A stretch of DNA of 64,000 nt from Gari tellinella (taxonomy: Eukaryota > Mollusca > Bivalvia > Cardiida > Psammobiidae), in NCBI GenBank assembly GCA_922989275.2, contig OV277863.1, forward strand, positions 85,165,881 through 85,229,880, read 5' to 3'. Every line of letters begins with the position of its first letter. The stretch's first letter is position 1. The position numbers were made by a program, and so were the translations under genes. The notes under the pieces were generated by a model. It made no database searches and had not been told where the DNA came from. It worked only from the letters and a program-made list of their open reading frames with translations. Shown here piece by piece: positions 43,113 through 55,142 of the stretch.

Positions 43113-43851
43113 GGTGGTTCGACAGCGGGCGATACGCATCTCGAGTTCCGGAAATGCTGATGACTTTCACCTGTTCTTTGCAGCATGTGCTTATAGTAGA
43201 AAACTTACATCAAGAAAAGTTTGATCTGCTTCAGTGTCTTTTCTGTTAGCGCAGTTGGTACAGTGATTGATTAGCAATCCAAAGGTTCTAGGTTCGATTC
43301 CCACTCGCTTCAAAACAGTTTTCAAAATAAATTTGCCGATTTTATTGACTAGTTAATCCATAACGCAATGATCAAAGGACAGGCTGTGTTTAGTCACGTA
43401 ATAATTAATAATATCGGATGCAAGTATAGTCAAGTGACAACTAAACTTTGTGAGGATTTATAGCCTATATGACAGATGGCAGCTTAACACAGGACAAAAG
43501 TAATGCTAAAAGATAGATTCAAAAGGAGCTTTTATGCATTACTTTTGTTATGCATTAAGCAGTCACCTGCATTTAAAGATCTACAGGCTACCGTGTTCAC
43601 TGGTCCCTTATTACAGGTTTGACTTATGGTATTATTTAGAGCTGGCGGCATTTTAAAGTTGAACTCAAGGAAGGTTACTCGTTTTGTGTTAACATTTTGT
43701 CAGAATTTCTGGAAATCATGTATAAAATGGTAATTCCACTGTAGATTTTCATACAAAATTTGCGACTAGTAGAACTAAGTAATTTATATCTAATAAGAAT
43801 AAAATTAGTGTATGTTAAACAGCTAGATGTTTTGTAATTTGAGATTTAGTA
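43113..43851 (+). mobile_element. GGTGGTTCG TTAA element, copy 3 (truncated)
   Basis: TTAA (43109-43112) and GGTGGTTCGACAGCGGGC start a copy that follows copy 2 to about tttgagatttagt and then changes to unrelated gatgatgatg-rich DNA. About 300 bp of the right side is missing. It contains the uninterrupted site gtattatttagagctg, equivalent to the target of the pearl-like element in copy 1. Confidence 0.85.
43241..43312 (+). other. tRNA-like segment (copy 3)
   Basis: It has gttagcgcagttggtacagt and ggttcgattccc (consensus B box), with the loop position reading ttAGCaa. The acceptor strand does not pair. It is the best-preserved B box of the three copies. Confidence 0.65.
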
Positions 43852-45318
43852 ACAAAGCATGATGATGATGCATCTTCTAATGCAAATTAGATAACATGAT
43901 GATGATAATTGATAATGATGACCGGACATAATTGAATGCTCCAATGAAAATAATATAAGATGATAAAAATGGATACTCTCAAGGAATTGCACCTCAAGCT
44001 AGATTTCTTCATCTGTGTTCCTTTATTTTGAATATTAATTGTGCTGTTGCAAATAAACAAACCAGAATAGTGCAAATGCTGTTGTGAAACCAACAGACAC
44101 ACAACACCCTAATCATGCTTGATGATTTTTTAGGTGAGGCTTTTCAACTTTCTCGACTGACACTGCTGCTGATGTTGATAATGATAATTACGTTATTGAT
44201 GATAAATATTAAAAAAGGATAATTTCTTGATAAAAGCTCAACTGTAAATAATCATGATCCTGACATGCTTCAGATTGATATACAAATACCGGCTCGGTCC
44301 AGCTTGTAAAGATAAACCTTATCAATTATCCCTCTTACTGCATTGTTTCAAGCAAAGTTTGGACAAATAAACAAATGGGAGTAATACAACAATGCATAAA
44401 CTTCAACAAGTGTATACCCTGACAATATACTACATGCAATACAGCAGCTGGTCTAGATCTACAGTATACATCTTCTCTATCATTAGCTGATTAGCTGTTG
44501 TATGCATGACCACTGCTTCTCTTTTTCCATCCTCCTTCAAAACTTAGAGAAATTGACTTCTCTCCATCACCTGCACCAGGCTCCAACCGGAAAAGATTAA
44601 AGCAACAATGATTTTACTTATAAAATCGGGCTAGCAACTTGGCTGTAGATAAAAGGGCATATTAAACTGCTAACTCCTATGTCGCCACCAACCGCATATA
44701 ATGATCACTTATTTATGATTTTATTGAGATAATTATGTTCAGTAGACCAAATGTAGCTTTTGGTGGTGAGATAAAGGAGCTAGTGTTGTAAATTTGTATA
44801 TTTCCAGGTATCTAGAGCCATGTAGAGATATTTTAATTGTTTAACGTTTGGATAAAAGTAGACTGTTTGACAGTGCAGCCTTCACAAATTAACTGATTGG
44901 TAAAACTGCCAACAAAAAGAAAACTATTCAAACTATAATTACGCAAAAGCCACTTCTTTCTTGGTTTCTGTCTGACATGATGTTTTTTCCACAACCTCAT
45001 TTACCGGGCCCACTCCATCTTTCTTTATTTCATGGTTTTGTGGTCCACATGAGAAATGTTCAGGACAGTCAAAAGCTTAATCACACTGCTGTGCCCAAGA
45101 CCAGCATGAAAAATGGTTAAACTATAAACCATCACTTTTAAAAATCAACACATAAGTTGGTTCTTGCAAACATGCATAATGGCAAAGAAACTAACAATGA
45201 AGGAAATAGTCTTTCCCATACAATATTGTATCATAAATGTAACAGTACATAACAAGGAGACTTTTTCGTGAGTCTATAAATAGAGTGAACACTCACTGAA
45301 GTATACTAAAATTTATGT
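43852..45318. other. Unannotated, GAT-rich start
   Basis: The first 350 bases are rich in gatgatgat / gataatgat. The rest shows no supported feature. Confidence 0.4.
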
Positions 45319-45498
45319 TTCAATGTTCCTGTAAATAGAACAAATCCAACATTTTCTCACTCATGTCAGCACCAAATCCTATGGTATTACTACTCATAAG
45401 AGCCATCTCAGTGAGCCGATTCGAACGAGTAGTAACACAATAGGGTTTCATGCATAAAAAAGATAGTTTTTTAAATAACCCCTTACCTGGAGCTCTGT
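45319..45498 (-). mobile_element. Isolated copy of the hAT-like hairpin MITE
   Basis: On the minus strand it reads cagagctccaggtaagggg, then gtgttactactcgttcgaat, then gagtagtaataccat and gagaaaatgttggatttgtt, the same order as 6731-6914. Because it lies outside the A/B family, the unit is separately mobile or is a fragment of a further copy. Confidence 0.55.
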
Positions 45499-45594
45499 GT
45501 ATAGAACAAAAAAAATCTATGTACAGCAATAATGTAAATATTTATAGATCAGTTCTCATGACAATTTGGCCTAAGACTGGTAAAAATATGTTAT

Positions 45595-45690
45595 TTTAAA
45601 ATAAGGTCTAATGGTTGGGGCGTTGGATTTCCGGTATAAGGGTAATAAGTTCATTCTCAAGTCGCACTACGAATCTCGGTCTAAATGTGA
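45595..45690 (+). repeat. Possible tRNA-like/SINE remnant
   Basis: aaggtctaatggttggggcg followed by ttggatttccggtat resembles a tRNA D-arm to anticodon region, and gaatctcggtctaa may be a decayed B box. Weak. Confidence 0.3.
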
Positions 45691-45880
45691 CTTTTCGTTC
45701 AGCAATAAACATCGCTCGGCCTTGCTACTGGAACAAATGATTGGGTAATAATGAACAAATAAATTGTAACCCTTGATACACCTAATCGAGAAGTGTAAGT
45801 CAATGTGTGGGTCTATAGACGGGTATTCATAATAAAAACGTCACACATTGTCAGGAAATAGCAGTGCTATACAAGCTTAA

Positions 45881-46086
45881 CCCTTAGCCCGCCAAAAAAA
45901 TTGTCGTCTGCTATATTTCTCGTCTGCTTCAAGTTTCAAAGTGCTTCAAAGTTGCTCAAAATTGCTGAAAATGTTGTCCGAGTGTCAAACAGCTTGGATC
46001 CGGATGAGACGCCGAGTTACTCGGCGTCTTATCCGGATCCAAACTGTTTGCATATGGAGCTATAGTCGTGCGTGGCAGGCTAAGGG
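45881..46086. mobile_element. 206-bp TTAA palindromic MITE, intact
   Basis: TTAA flanks both ends exactly (45877-45880, 46087-46090). The terminal repeats are CCCTTAGCCcGCCA and CCCTTAGCCtGCCA. The right half is a long palindrome (about 45986-46050) with arms gcttggatccggatgagacg and ttggatccggataagacg around gagttactc. The piggyBac-like CCC/TTAA signature and very good preservation suggest a recent insertion. Confidence 0.9.
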
Positions 46087-46189
46087 TTAATTTTGGTTAT
46101 AACTTAAAGACATTTCCTGACCTTCTTTCGGTAATAATCCTTACATGGACAGTTTCCTTGCTAAAACTATTTTTTTATCCATACCTGTA

Positions 46190-46420
46190 TTACAATGAAC
46201 CAGGCAGGCGTTTCATGTGAGGACCGCACCATATAGTTGATGGTTAGTAAAACCTATTGAAAACCTCATTGAGTGCGATTATGCAGGGCCTCTCTAGACA
46301 ATTTCAGATTAGTAACGTTGACTGGGGACACTTTGTCACTGCTTCACCGTTACTTTAACGCCTATCGAGAACAATTTGGGGGTAGTCCATCAATGGACTG
46401 AGGAAATGTCTTTAAGACAG
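46190..46420 (-). repeat. Interspersed repeat E, copy 2
   Basis: On the minus strand it carries cagtccattgatggactacc, ttgttctcgatagg and, further on, ggtcctcacatgaaacgcct, in the same order as 30855-31060. Moderate divergence. Confidence 0.6.
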
Positions 46421-46904
46421 GACCTTTAACTGGGAAGTGGGGAGGGTTAATTGTTACCAAGTAGTGTTTCATTCTATTTCTTTCGAATAAAAAGGACAAA
46501 AAAATATTATTCTTCTTCCTATATTATATCGTACCTAAAGATAACTTGTTATTTACATCCAATAAGTTTTCTTCTTTTCACAGTGTCGCTTATATGTACA
46601 AACATTTGTAAGTATGTGGCAGTTTCTACTCTCCAGTAGTATATTTTAAACGCAGCGCTATCCCACAAGCAACGAATCCTTCTTTCATATGATGAAAATG
46701 TACGTTGCGTTTGCCAGTAAGCGTTAGTCGTCTCTGTCGGTTCACAGTCATACGTGTCCTTGTTATTCTCGTCGGTCACATTACCGTTTCTACTATTCTC
46801 CTCATGTTTGCTATATGTGTGGTCGTGTTGAAATGTCTGTCATCTTGCCTCCGGTAGCCTACCCCTCGAAGACATTTTTTACTTATTTGACCCTGCTAAC
46901 GTCT

Positions 46905-47355
46905 TTAATGATTGTTTACAAAATACCATTTTAAATCTCATAACAAATAAAATAAAAGCCCCAATCAAGAATATTTATGTAAATAAAAATTAAAGGTAGG
47001 TTTATACGGTGGCCATTTTGGATTTTTTCAGCACTGGGTTAATGGAAACAAATCAAAATAAAAGCTTGTATGATTTCTAAGTTAATGTCCAATACGAATC
47101 AACTAAAATTGATCCATATAAGTATCAAGTGTAGTTAACATAAGTAATTTTATTGCTCCATAAGTTTAAATGTTACTAAGAAAAGCCATTTTGGCGGCCA
47201 TTTTTGCGGCCATTTTGGATTTCAATGAGTCTGGAACTACTCTTAAACATTTTTAATCTTTTTATGTAGGTATATTACATTGATAATTGCTAACAAAATA
47301 CCACCTTTATATCTCTAACACATAAAATAAAAGCCAAATAAGAATGTCATTGTTT
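46905..47355 (+). repeat. Diverged direct repeat, about 370-bp period
   Basis: acaaaataccattttaaatc...aaataaaataaaagcc (about 46918-46960) recurs as acaaaataccacctttatat...cataaaataaaagcc (about 47293-47335). Between them ggccattttggattt occurs at about 47011 and 47210. Confidence 0.6.
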
Positions 47356-49249
47356 GCTTTAAATTCCGAAGGGCAGACAACTTCTACCTCAATTATCTCC
47401 CCTTATCACTACCTAGATACGTATCAGACGATTGTTTCCGAACTCCTGAGGACAAATGCTATAATATAGTACCAAAAGGCTGTATGGTGCTTTACCGCAA
47501 ATAAAAATGGTATACAGCTTAGACTAGAGGGGCGTTCATTTAATGAGGTCACTCTCGCGTTTTTTCTGCCTTGAAACTAACTCGAGCGCATTGGAATGTT
47601 ACCTTTACACAATTAAGTGATTGTTTATATTGACTAAAATTTTCGTTAGAATCCATGGCTATTGTGGTTTATGTAATGGGCGTACAGTGAAGTAAGGCCT
47701 TATTGAAAATGTCAAATAATTTTGATAGATATAGCTTGAAATTTATTTGATAAATGGAAGATTCGTAGTGTCATGGAAGTCATTTTCCAATCAAAACAAA
47801 CAATTTAAAGATTAACTAGTCTAATTAAGGGCAGCCACTATTAAGTTCGGCGGGTGACAGAGTTAAAGCTGTTGCTGTGGGTGATGTACTCAAATTGCAC
47901 ACAAGAAATGTATTTTAGTATTTAACTGACCGTGTTTTTAAAATATCGGTTTCGGATCATATGCTTTTCATACGGGAGTGTAAAGTTAAAATTTGTTTTG
48001 TTGGATGGACGCCTCATCTTTTCATTGAAACTAATACTAATACAGAGAAAAAAGAAATCCTTGTCGAAAAGCATAAATATAATACAACTTTCACATTTTC
48101 TGAGCTCTGTTCGAGTGATATATTATCACAAGCAATTAATACTAATCATCTATCGCCAGATGATGTGTAAAACAAATTTAATTTGGTTATTGCGATATAC
48201 TTAAATGCACGGGAAAAAGTTTTAAATGCAATGATCACGCATTATTTAAAAGCAAATTAACCATAAAATATGAGGAGGGTTTATAAAGTTTATATACTGA
48301 AAAAAGATATTGTGCTAAGCATAATCTGCAATCCGAATTTTAAGAAATGCCTAATAAATTAAAGGGTAAATTCCCCCCACGTGTTTAATGGTAAATGAAT
48401 TCCTGGAAACAAAACGATAACCCAGCTGCCCTACCTGTTTTATTCAACGCAATATAGCTCTTATATTTTGTTTTCGTTCCTTTTATCGACAAAATATACG
48501 TTTTATGCTCAGCCACTTTTCAATGTTAGCATGACCGTGCTGTTTTACAGTGTCTGCGGGGTAAACCTCAAAGCGATATTTTCCCCTTTTTAAATTCAAA
48601 TTTAAATACTAAAATAATTTATTTCTATCGCAGAGGAATGTATCTAAAGGATTGACAGAACGACGTATGCACAAATCTAAAAGTGCGCCTATAAGCCATG
48701 AGCTACTAAGTCACCTAGTAAGGCCATTCAACAAGTTCAGCATAATCTTAACTCGGCTACACATGACTTAAGTATTAAGTTACAACTGATATAATTGAAT
48801 AGTGTATAATAAATAAAAAGTGTTAATTTCTGAGCGGATTGTTTATGAATGCGGTCGTTTAAATAGATAAATAAAATCCTCTGCTTCTCAAATCAGATTT
48901 GTGACACTAAGCATCAATCTAGTCATATAGAACGAATGTTTGTATATTGCGCCGATGACCTTGCTTTGTAAAGAAATTAGTATCGTATTGTATATTTAAA
49001 AAAGTTACGATTCAATGAAAATAATTATAAATGGTTGTCATGGCGGGTCAGCATCAAAGTAACAATGGTCATTTCCGCGAAGTTTAACAAATTAAGTCCA
49101 AATTGAAAACATGAAAAAGGCCTTAGACGTGGCTGCCATGGCAGATATATTTGAACGTCAATCAACCGGAAAGTAACAGCTTTTGTCGAAGTCAAACAAA
49201 TTTATTCATTTAGTTTGTATATTTTATATAATTATATTGATTGCTGTTA
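47356..49249. other. Unannotated AT-rich stretch
   Basis: A 69-codon frame at 47961-48170 (+) has no recognisable domain. No terminal repeats or RNA signals found. Confidence 0.4.
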
Positions 49250-50085
49250 TCATCATCATCATCATCGAATTTGTTTTTAACGTACAGGGCAGGGAGCTTT
49301 GTGCACAGCAGTTGGGTCCTTTCCAGGTAACAGGCTAGATGCACAAATAGCGGTTCTTACACAGGATATCAAGGCTGTTCTATCATGCGGGTCAACTGCT
49401 ACCAGTCCTTATTATTTGCACTCTCTTACAGTCAGCATCCTCAATAACCTCTTTGTCCTTCCCAGGCCCACCATTACCTGCAACGTTTTATCTCTCTCGC
49501 ACACTTGATAGCTCCAGTGAAGCGTTCAACGTGCCCATAGCAACGAAGCTGTATTTCCCTCAATATGAGCTCAAAGTCCTCTAAACAAGCTCCCTAGAAC
49601 GGACAGTTCTGCATTTACATTGCAAATCTGTCTGATTACGACCCTGGCGTTAGGCTGCAGGCGCTGGAGGTTCGGTTTGGTCAGAGGCCAGGTTCTACTG
49701 GCATGGACCATAACACCTCGCATGCACTTGTTTTAGATGCGTCCATGTGTCTTTTACGAGAAGTGGCTCGAAGAGAGGACAGTCAGTGTCTTCTTGAATT
49801 TCTTCCAGGCAGTTTTAACACAAGCAGTTGTTGTTAGGTCACAGCCAGCGGATGCAGACATCATGTCCCCAAGGTGGCAGAAGGAGGAAACCAACTCCAG
49901 CTTGTATTGGCCGACTTGGACCTCTCTTTGTGCCCTGCAGTCAATGGGGCGAGCGGTTCATATACAGCGGGAGCATCTGAAGTCTGGATCTTCCACGAGC
50001 CTCCTGCGACCACTGCATTTCCAGTGGACACAGTATGTGCAACCATTACAAAAGATGTTGTTTCTCCTCCACAGCTGGTAAATGG
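49250..50085 (-). pseudogene. LINE ORF2 3' end with (GAT)n tail
   Basis: On the minus strand a decayed frame reads CNGCTYCVHWKCSGRRRLVE, a Cys-rich finger, then SSFCHLGDMMSASAGCDL, VKTAWKKFKKTLTVLSS, RGVMVHASRTWPLTKPNLQR, IRQICNV and, after a frameshift, CYGHVERFTGAIKCAR, then VAGNGGPGK. That is the order of the post-RT region in CR1/L2/RTE-like LINEs. A final block (DRTALISCVRTAICASSLLP) and a stop lead to a (GAT)6-like tail at 49250-49267, the expected LINE 3' end. At least three in-frame stops and two shifts make it inactive. The RT core is missing (5' truncated), the usual outcome of incomplete reverse transcription. Confidence 0.85.
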
Positions 50086-50107
50086 AAAAAACGCCAATTT
50101 ACATTGA

Positions 50108-51799
50108 CTACTGAGGAGCCGAACGACGAAACTAGTTTAGTAGAGTAGCTTAATGTTTTTATTAAATATTTTTTAAACAAAGGCATAATCTTTCTCTTTT
50201 TTTAATTCGATATATATCTAAACTTGTACCGGACCGAATTTTGTCGGACCTTTGCTTTATCGTTTATATATAAAGCGTTTTTACTTAAAGAGTATATTTC
50301 CGTCGGCAAATACACATATATAGAAATGGGATAGATGACGTTTTATTCCCAGTGAATGCGTGTACTTTATAGGGTAGGGGTTAAAGCCAATCACCGTTTA
50401 AACGGTATTTCCTTTAACATTAAAAAGCGCATTGAAAAACACATTAAAAATGGAGATCTATCGATTGGGTAGTTAAATTATGTTTTGAAAAATGAGCTCT
50501 ACTTATTCTCGATAAGTAAATCGGTGTGTCAAACCTATTATTATAATTAACTCGAACCAATTCGCATCCCATCAGATGTAATATAAAAATAATATTGAGA
50601 ATGGATTTTGACAGATCAAAATATGAAAATTGTTAATTTATTTGTGACACTGTCTTTTAACTACTTGATAATAAGGATGTATAAGGTGATGTAAATGAAT
50701 CATAAACATGCACCATGTGTAATCAATTGTAATGGTTATGGTATATATTTCTTAAATATTTCAAAGCTTTTTCATGTTATATCATGAATCGGATAGTGTC
50801 AAGAAGATATGTTGGCAGAGACCATATGAATCATATCTATATCAGTGAAACCGGCCAGAACATTATAATATTATGTTGTTTTTTCTCAACCATGCATGAG
50901 GTATGCCTATTGCACACTAAGCATTTTGACAAAACAACTCTGGAATTTGAGATAATTAAGAACTGAAAAATATACTCTTATGACAAACGAGTAATGATAT
51001 TCTAAAGCATCATTAGTCTATATATAAATGTAATAATAAATCATAGTTGGACATGAATAGCAGGTAAATCATTTATCAGTCGACGGTGTTTCCTGAGAAA
51101 TTCTACTGACTTGCCTTTTAACGTACGTGAAAAATAACTTCAGTTTGCGGCATGGAAACAACCATTTCAGGATCCTATCAAACAACAACGTTCTCAGAAG
51201 ATTAAAGCCGCGTTGTGCCGCGTGGCCGAAGTCCTAAAAAGTTATTCTTTCAAATATAGCGCCGCATATGTACAAGAAAAATAATATTAAAACGCAGACG
51301 ATGTAAGCAAAACAGTATACTATTTACACACAAGTTGGTTTTACTATTACAAGTTATAGCTTAAAACATACACATTTTCGCTTATAATGTTAATCGTGAA
51401 AGTATGTTAATTACTTTGCAAATAAAGAGCACATTCTAAAAGATTTTATCGTATATGCATTGATTATGATAATTTTTTATTAATGAACAGGTGATGCGTT
51501 ATAAATTCCATGTATTTTTAAAATTATGATGAACTGACTTACATTATCGGCTAGTACCTAAGACAAGAACATGATCATTATCATATATGTATTTCTTAAA
51601 ATCAAATGTTACTTAGGATATGTGACTATCAACGACGAATGTCGTAAGAACGTGTATATCATGTTATGACAGAGTGTCTTAAGTCAAAACCGTGCATAAT
51701 ATGGCGATATCGTGATTGACATTTGACTCATAATACAAAGTATATAAATTACCTGTACGTGTGTTGAATATGCATGTCCACATATGCATCAAATGGGAG
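50108..51799. other. Unannotated AT-rich stretch
   Basis: No supported feature. Confidence 0.4.
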
Positions 51800-51870
51800 G
51801 AGCAAATACTATATATATTAATGTCTACCTGTACCTAGGATGAAGGCTTCCGGCAGTCGTTTGCCAAGGT
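51800..51870 (+). promoter_or_regulatory. TATA box, ATG and splice donor: possible first exon
   Basis: An AT box (ctatatatatta, about 51809) is followed 31 bases later by ATG (51840) and MKASGSRLP, ending at CCAAG|GTAAGA (exon end 51868). Acceptor-like sites (ttatttgcag|ct, ttttcacag|cg) lie at about 52767 and 52781. Joining to the second keeps phase and gives a product of about 32 residues ending in MRSF. The frame after the first acceptor (LVFTALVLCLVPMGSLEGKK) looks like a signal peptide but is out of phase with this ATG. Unresolved, low support. Confidence 0.2.
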
Positions 51871-53930
51871 AAGATCATTTCTTATGCATGTAATGGTTTT
51901 AAGGTATTATAAGGTACTTTGGTATTAAAACGTTATTGCAGATGGGTGATCGTTTATAAAAACAAACGATATAAATGTACATTAGAATACCATAGTTTTG
52001 TTAATTCATAGAATAACAAACGTTTACGTTTTCTTGTCAAGGTTTGTTTTAGGTTACATGTTGCATGCTGTAAAAACTGATAAATAATTGTAAATTTGTT
52101 CCGATGCTTTCATTAAAATACTTTCTAACTTCAGCAAAACCAGCTTCCACTCATTACGACACAATTGTATATGAACTAAACAATGATAATATTCAATTAT
52201 TTCGAATACATTATCTGACGGGTAGATTTACTTGTTTAAATATATTACACAAATAGCATGCTTTGAACTTATTTTCATGTTGGCAAATATGTGTTTATCG
52301 CACAAGTCCTGAGAACAAGACATATTTTGGAGTCGTCAAATTAAAAGTAACTATAAACTACATAGGCTATTTAGACATATGTTCCATTTTACACTTGAAA
52401 AGGACGAACAGTGTTAACACTTTAACAATCAGGAAGACATAAACACAATAGTTATTTGCGGTTGTTTCGATGATAATGTTTGGATAGTGACGGATTGATG
52501 GGCTATGTTGGTATCGAACAGGCAAAGAGTAAATTGATATCATTCATGAACTGTCAACATGCTGCACGGATTAAAGTTGTTATGATACAATTAAAAGTAT
52601 TTGGATTTAATACCTTAAAATGTCATTACTAATGACAATTTGCATCGATACACTTTAGTTGAAATTTAATTGAACATAAGATACTTTACAATCCTTAAAA
52701 TAGTAAATGATATGATACACTGTTCATTTTATAATACATTATCCTTCACCGCTTGTATTATTTGCAGCTGGTTTTCACAGCGTTGGTTTTGTGTTTGGTC
52801 CCTATGGGATCCTTGGAGGGCAAGAAACACACGTCATGCGTTCTTTTTAGGTTATATTGCCACGCAGCTTTGCGCAATTCATTAACAAATATCTAAACTT
52901 AGATTGTTATGGAAAATCTATAGATTCACATGCTTAACTAAATTATTAAAGACAAATACTTATCAAAGTAAATACAATTGAGACACTTTATTTGTGTCAT
53001 TATTTGTTGCGCAGGTTTCTGAAGGTGAATTGAAACTAATTGTAAAAAGTAGGCGCAGTAAAACATAAATTGTGTAAACAAACACTTGTGATCCTTTCGT
53101 GTCCGCTTTCAACGGGCGTGATCAAAATGCACATTTAAACTTGTTTTAATCTGATCAGAATAATATTTTTGCACATATTTGCTGAGAATATAGTACCCAT
53201 AAATCGTTTTGTTTGTAATCCTGGTATGAAATAGTGTATCAATTATATTTACTAGAGTATATACTACATTGGAAGTAAAAACAATACATTTTAAATGCAT
53301 CAAGGTGCTATATAATACGTCAGAAATCTAGGTATTGATGATAAAACAAAAGTATTTATATAATATATATAAACATATATCAGAATTAATTGTTATATTC
53401 AGTTATTGCGGTGCAGTTCCGTATGTTTTATTGTGAACTTTATACAAGTCGTTTTAAAAGCCGAACAGTTTTGACACTAAAATGCACAAAAAGATCCAAA
53501 TGCACACCAGTAAAGGAGAAACCGATACACAATGATAAACAGCTTTGCGAACAAGTAATTCTCTTAACTTTGAATGAAGAATGCATATACAACTAATCAA
53601 GGAAAATACTTACCTACATTAAAACTATTACCCAAAGTATTTGATATTTACCCAAAACAGTATACCAGTTTTTTACGTACATATTTATTTAGCAAGTGCA
53701 ACGCAATACATATACGTATTAGTTATAGCTCATTTTTTGAAAATTATGCAATATAACCTGGATCGACCGTACTTTTGTCAGTAGTATCTGCAGCGTTAGA
53801 ATTGCCAATGAATTTAAACTATGTAGCCGTTTATGCACGATTATCAACAATGCCGTCAGTGGTACATCAGGCAGAATTTAATTGAGCACATGCGTCCATA
53901 CTTAAAACAAGAACTACGTATTTAAGAATA
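51871..53930. other. Unannotated AT-rich stretch
   Basis: Apart from the acceptor-like sites near 52767-52781, no supported feature. Confidence 0.4.
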
Positions 53931-53932
53931 TA

Positions 53933-55137
53933 CGAGGACCATTCAATTAAAAGTATGCCTACACGGATTATTCTATCAAAATGCACCATTTTCACGTGCG
54001 AATTTGTGCTAGCACTTGTTCAAGCTTTCTTCTATCAGATAAGCTCCACTACAATCGGTTTGGTAGTTTTGAAACAATAGCCGTGTAAAGTGAACCTACT
54101 CATAGACACTCTGTGAAAAACGTTAAATGAAACTAGAACTAGAATATGTGGTTGTATCAAAAATTCGTTTCTTAATTGAGATTCCGAAAAAAAACATACA
54201 CAATGAAGTTTGTGAAGCATTTGTGTATCATAGTGTTTCTTATGCTATCGTTAATCGCCGGGTGAAGAGGTTCAAAAGTGGAGATCTGACCTTCAAAAAC
54301 CCAATTCCAGGACAACCGAATTCTGCTGCTAATTCAAAACCGTTTAGCAAGTCAGTGACTTATTACTGAATGATGCCCAAATCACTATGAAGCAGATCGC
54401 TTATATACCTAGGGTGTCTGTTGGATCATTATTCAATATTTTAAAGAATCTACTTGGCATCAGGCGTATTTGCTAGATATGAGCAAAATATGTTAACTGA
54501 TGAGTGAAACAAGACAGTGTTGAGAATGCCCGTAAACTACTGAATAAATACTCAACACTTCACTTCATGGGCATTTTCAGAGATCTATACAGTTGACGAA
54601 ATATGGGTACATTGCTTTGATCCTAATTGAAAAATGATTATAACAAGATATGGACAAGTAAAGATATGAGGAGACACAGTTGCTCAAATAGCACAAATTG
54701 TGAGTCGAACAAATAATGTTACAAAAGCCGAAAAACGTTCGGATAACATGGTGCGTATATGTTACATGACAATGTTCCTGCACTCAAGTCCACACAAATG
54801 ACCACATTTCCGTAACGAAAATGCACCGAGGTGCTTCATCATCACCCTTACAGGCAAGACCTGGTCCCGTACAACTTCTGGTTGTTCCAAAACATGAAAA
54901 CGTTCCCCCAGAGAAGCCGGTTTCGGAATAAAACAGCCATTTGGTCTGCCATATATCAGTATATGAACAGTATACCAAATCTGCCGTCAATAAAGCATTC
55001 CACGGATGGCTTTTACGGCTGAAATTTGGCAAAATGTTAAAGAGGAATACTCTGTGGGAATAAAGAAAACGGTTTTCTGCTTGTTTGTTTGTTTCTTTTT
55101 TATAGGGAAAGGCTCACTATTAATTGAATTGTCCTCG
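53933..55137 (+). mobile_element. Nearly full-length mariner element
   Basis: TA (53931-53932, 55138-55139) flanks ends CGAGGACCATTCAATTAA and, reverse complemented, CGAGGACAATTCAATTAA; the 28-bp repeats differ at only four positions. The length of 1205 bp is within the usual mariner range. It holds the decayed transposase at 54127-55080. The preserved ends against the poor coding frame suggest it could have been mobilised in trans until recently, or simply that short ends show little change. Confidence 0.9.
54127..55080 (+). pseudogene. Mariner transposase pseudogene
   Basis: The frame opens with an N-terminal helix-turn-helix region (residues 1-60; HNEVCEAFVYHSVSYAIVNR, then RVKRFKSG) and GQPNS. 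Stops and shifts follow. Family landmarks remain: TVDEIWVHCFDPN (first catalytic Asp region, about 54589-54627), HDNVPALKSTQ (second Asp, codon at 54768) and DLVPYNFWLFQNMKTF, where the third Asp is replaced by Asn (codon at 54873). The two codons are in the same frame and exactly 34 residues apart, as in a DD34D mariner. The C-terminal part reads RFRNKTAIWSAIYQYMNSIP. The missing third carboxylate and several stops rule out activity. Confidence 0.88.
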
Positions 55138-55142
55138 TATTT

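Noticed and set aside
47961..48170. 69-codon frame MLFIRECKVK...
   Set aside because: Composition is plausible for protein, but there is no recognisable family and no promoter or splice evidence; such length is expected by chance in 64 kb.
49737..50107. Plus-strand frames of 77-114 codons
   Set aside because: They are antisense to the minus-strand LINE post-RT region, which gives the recognisable protein.
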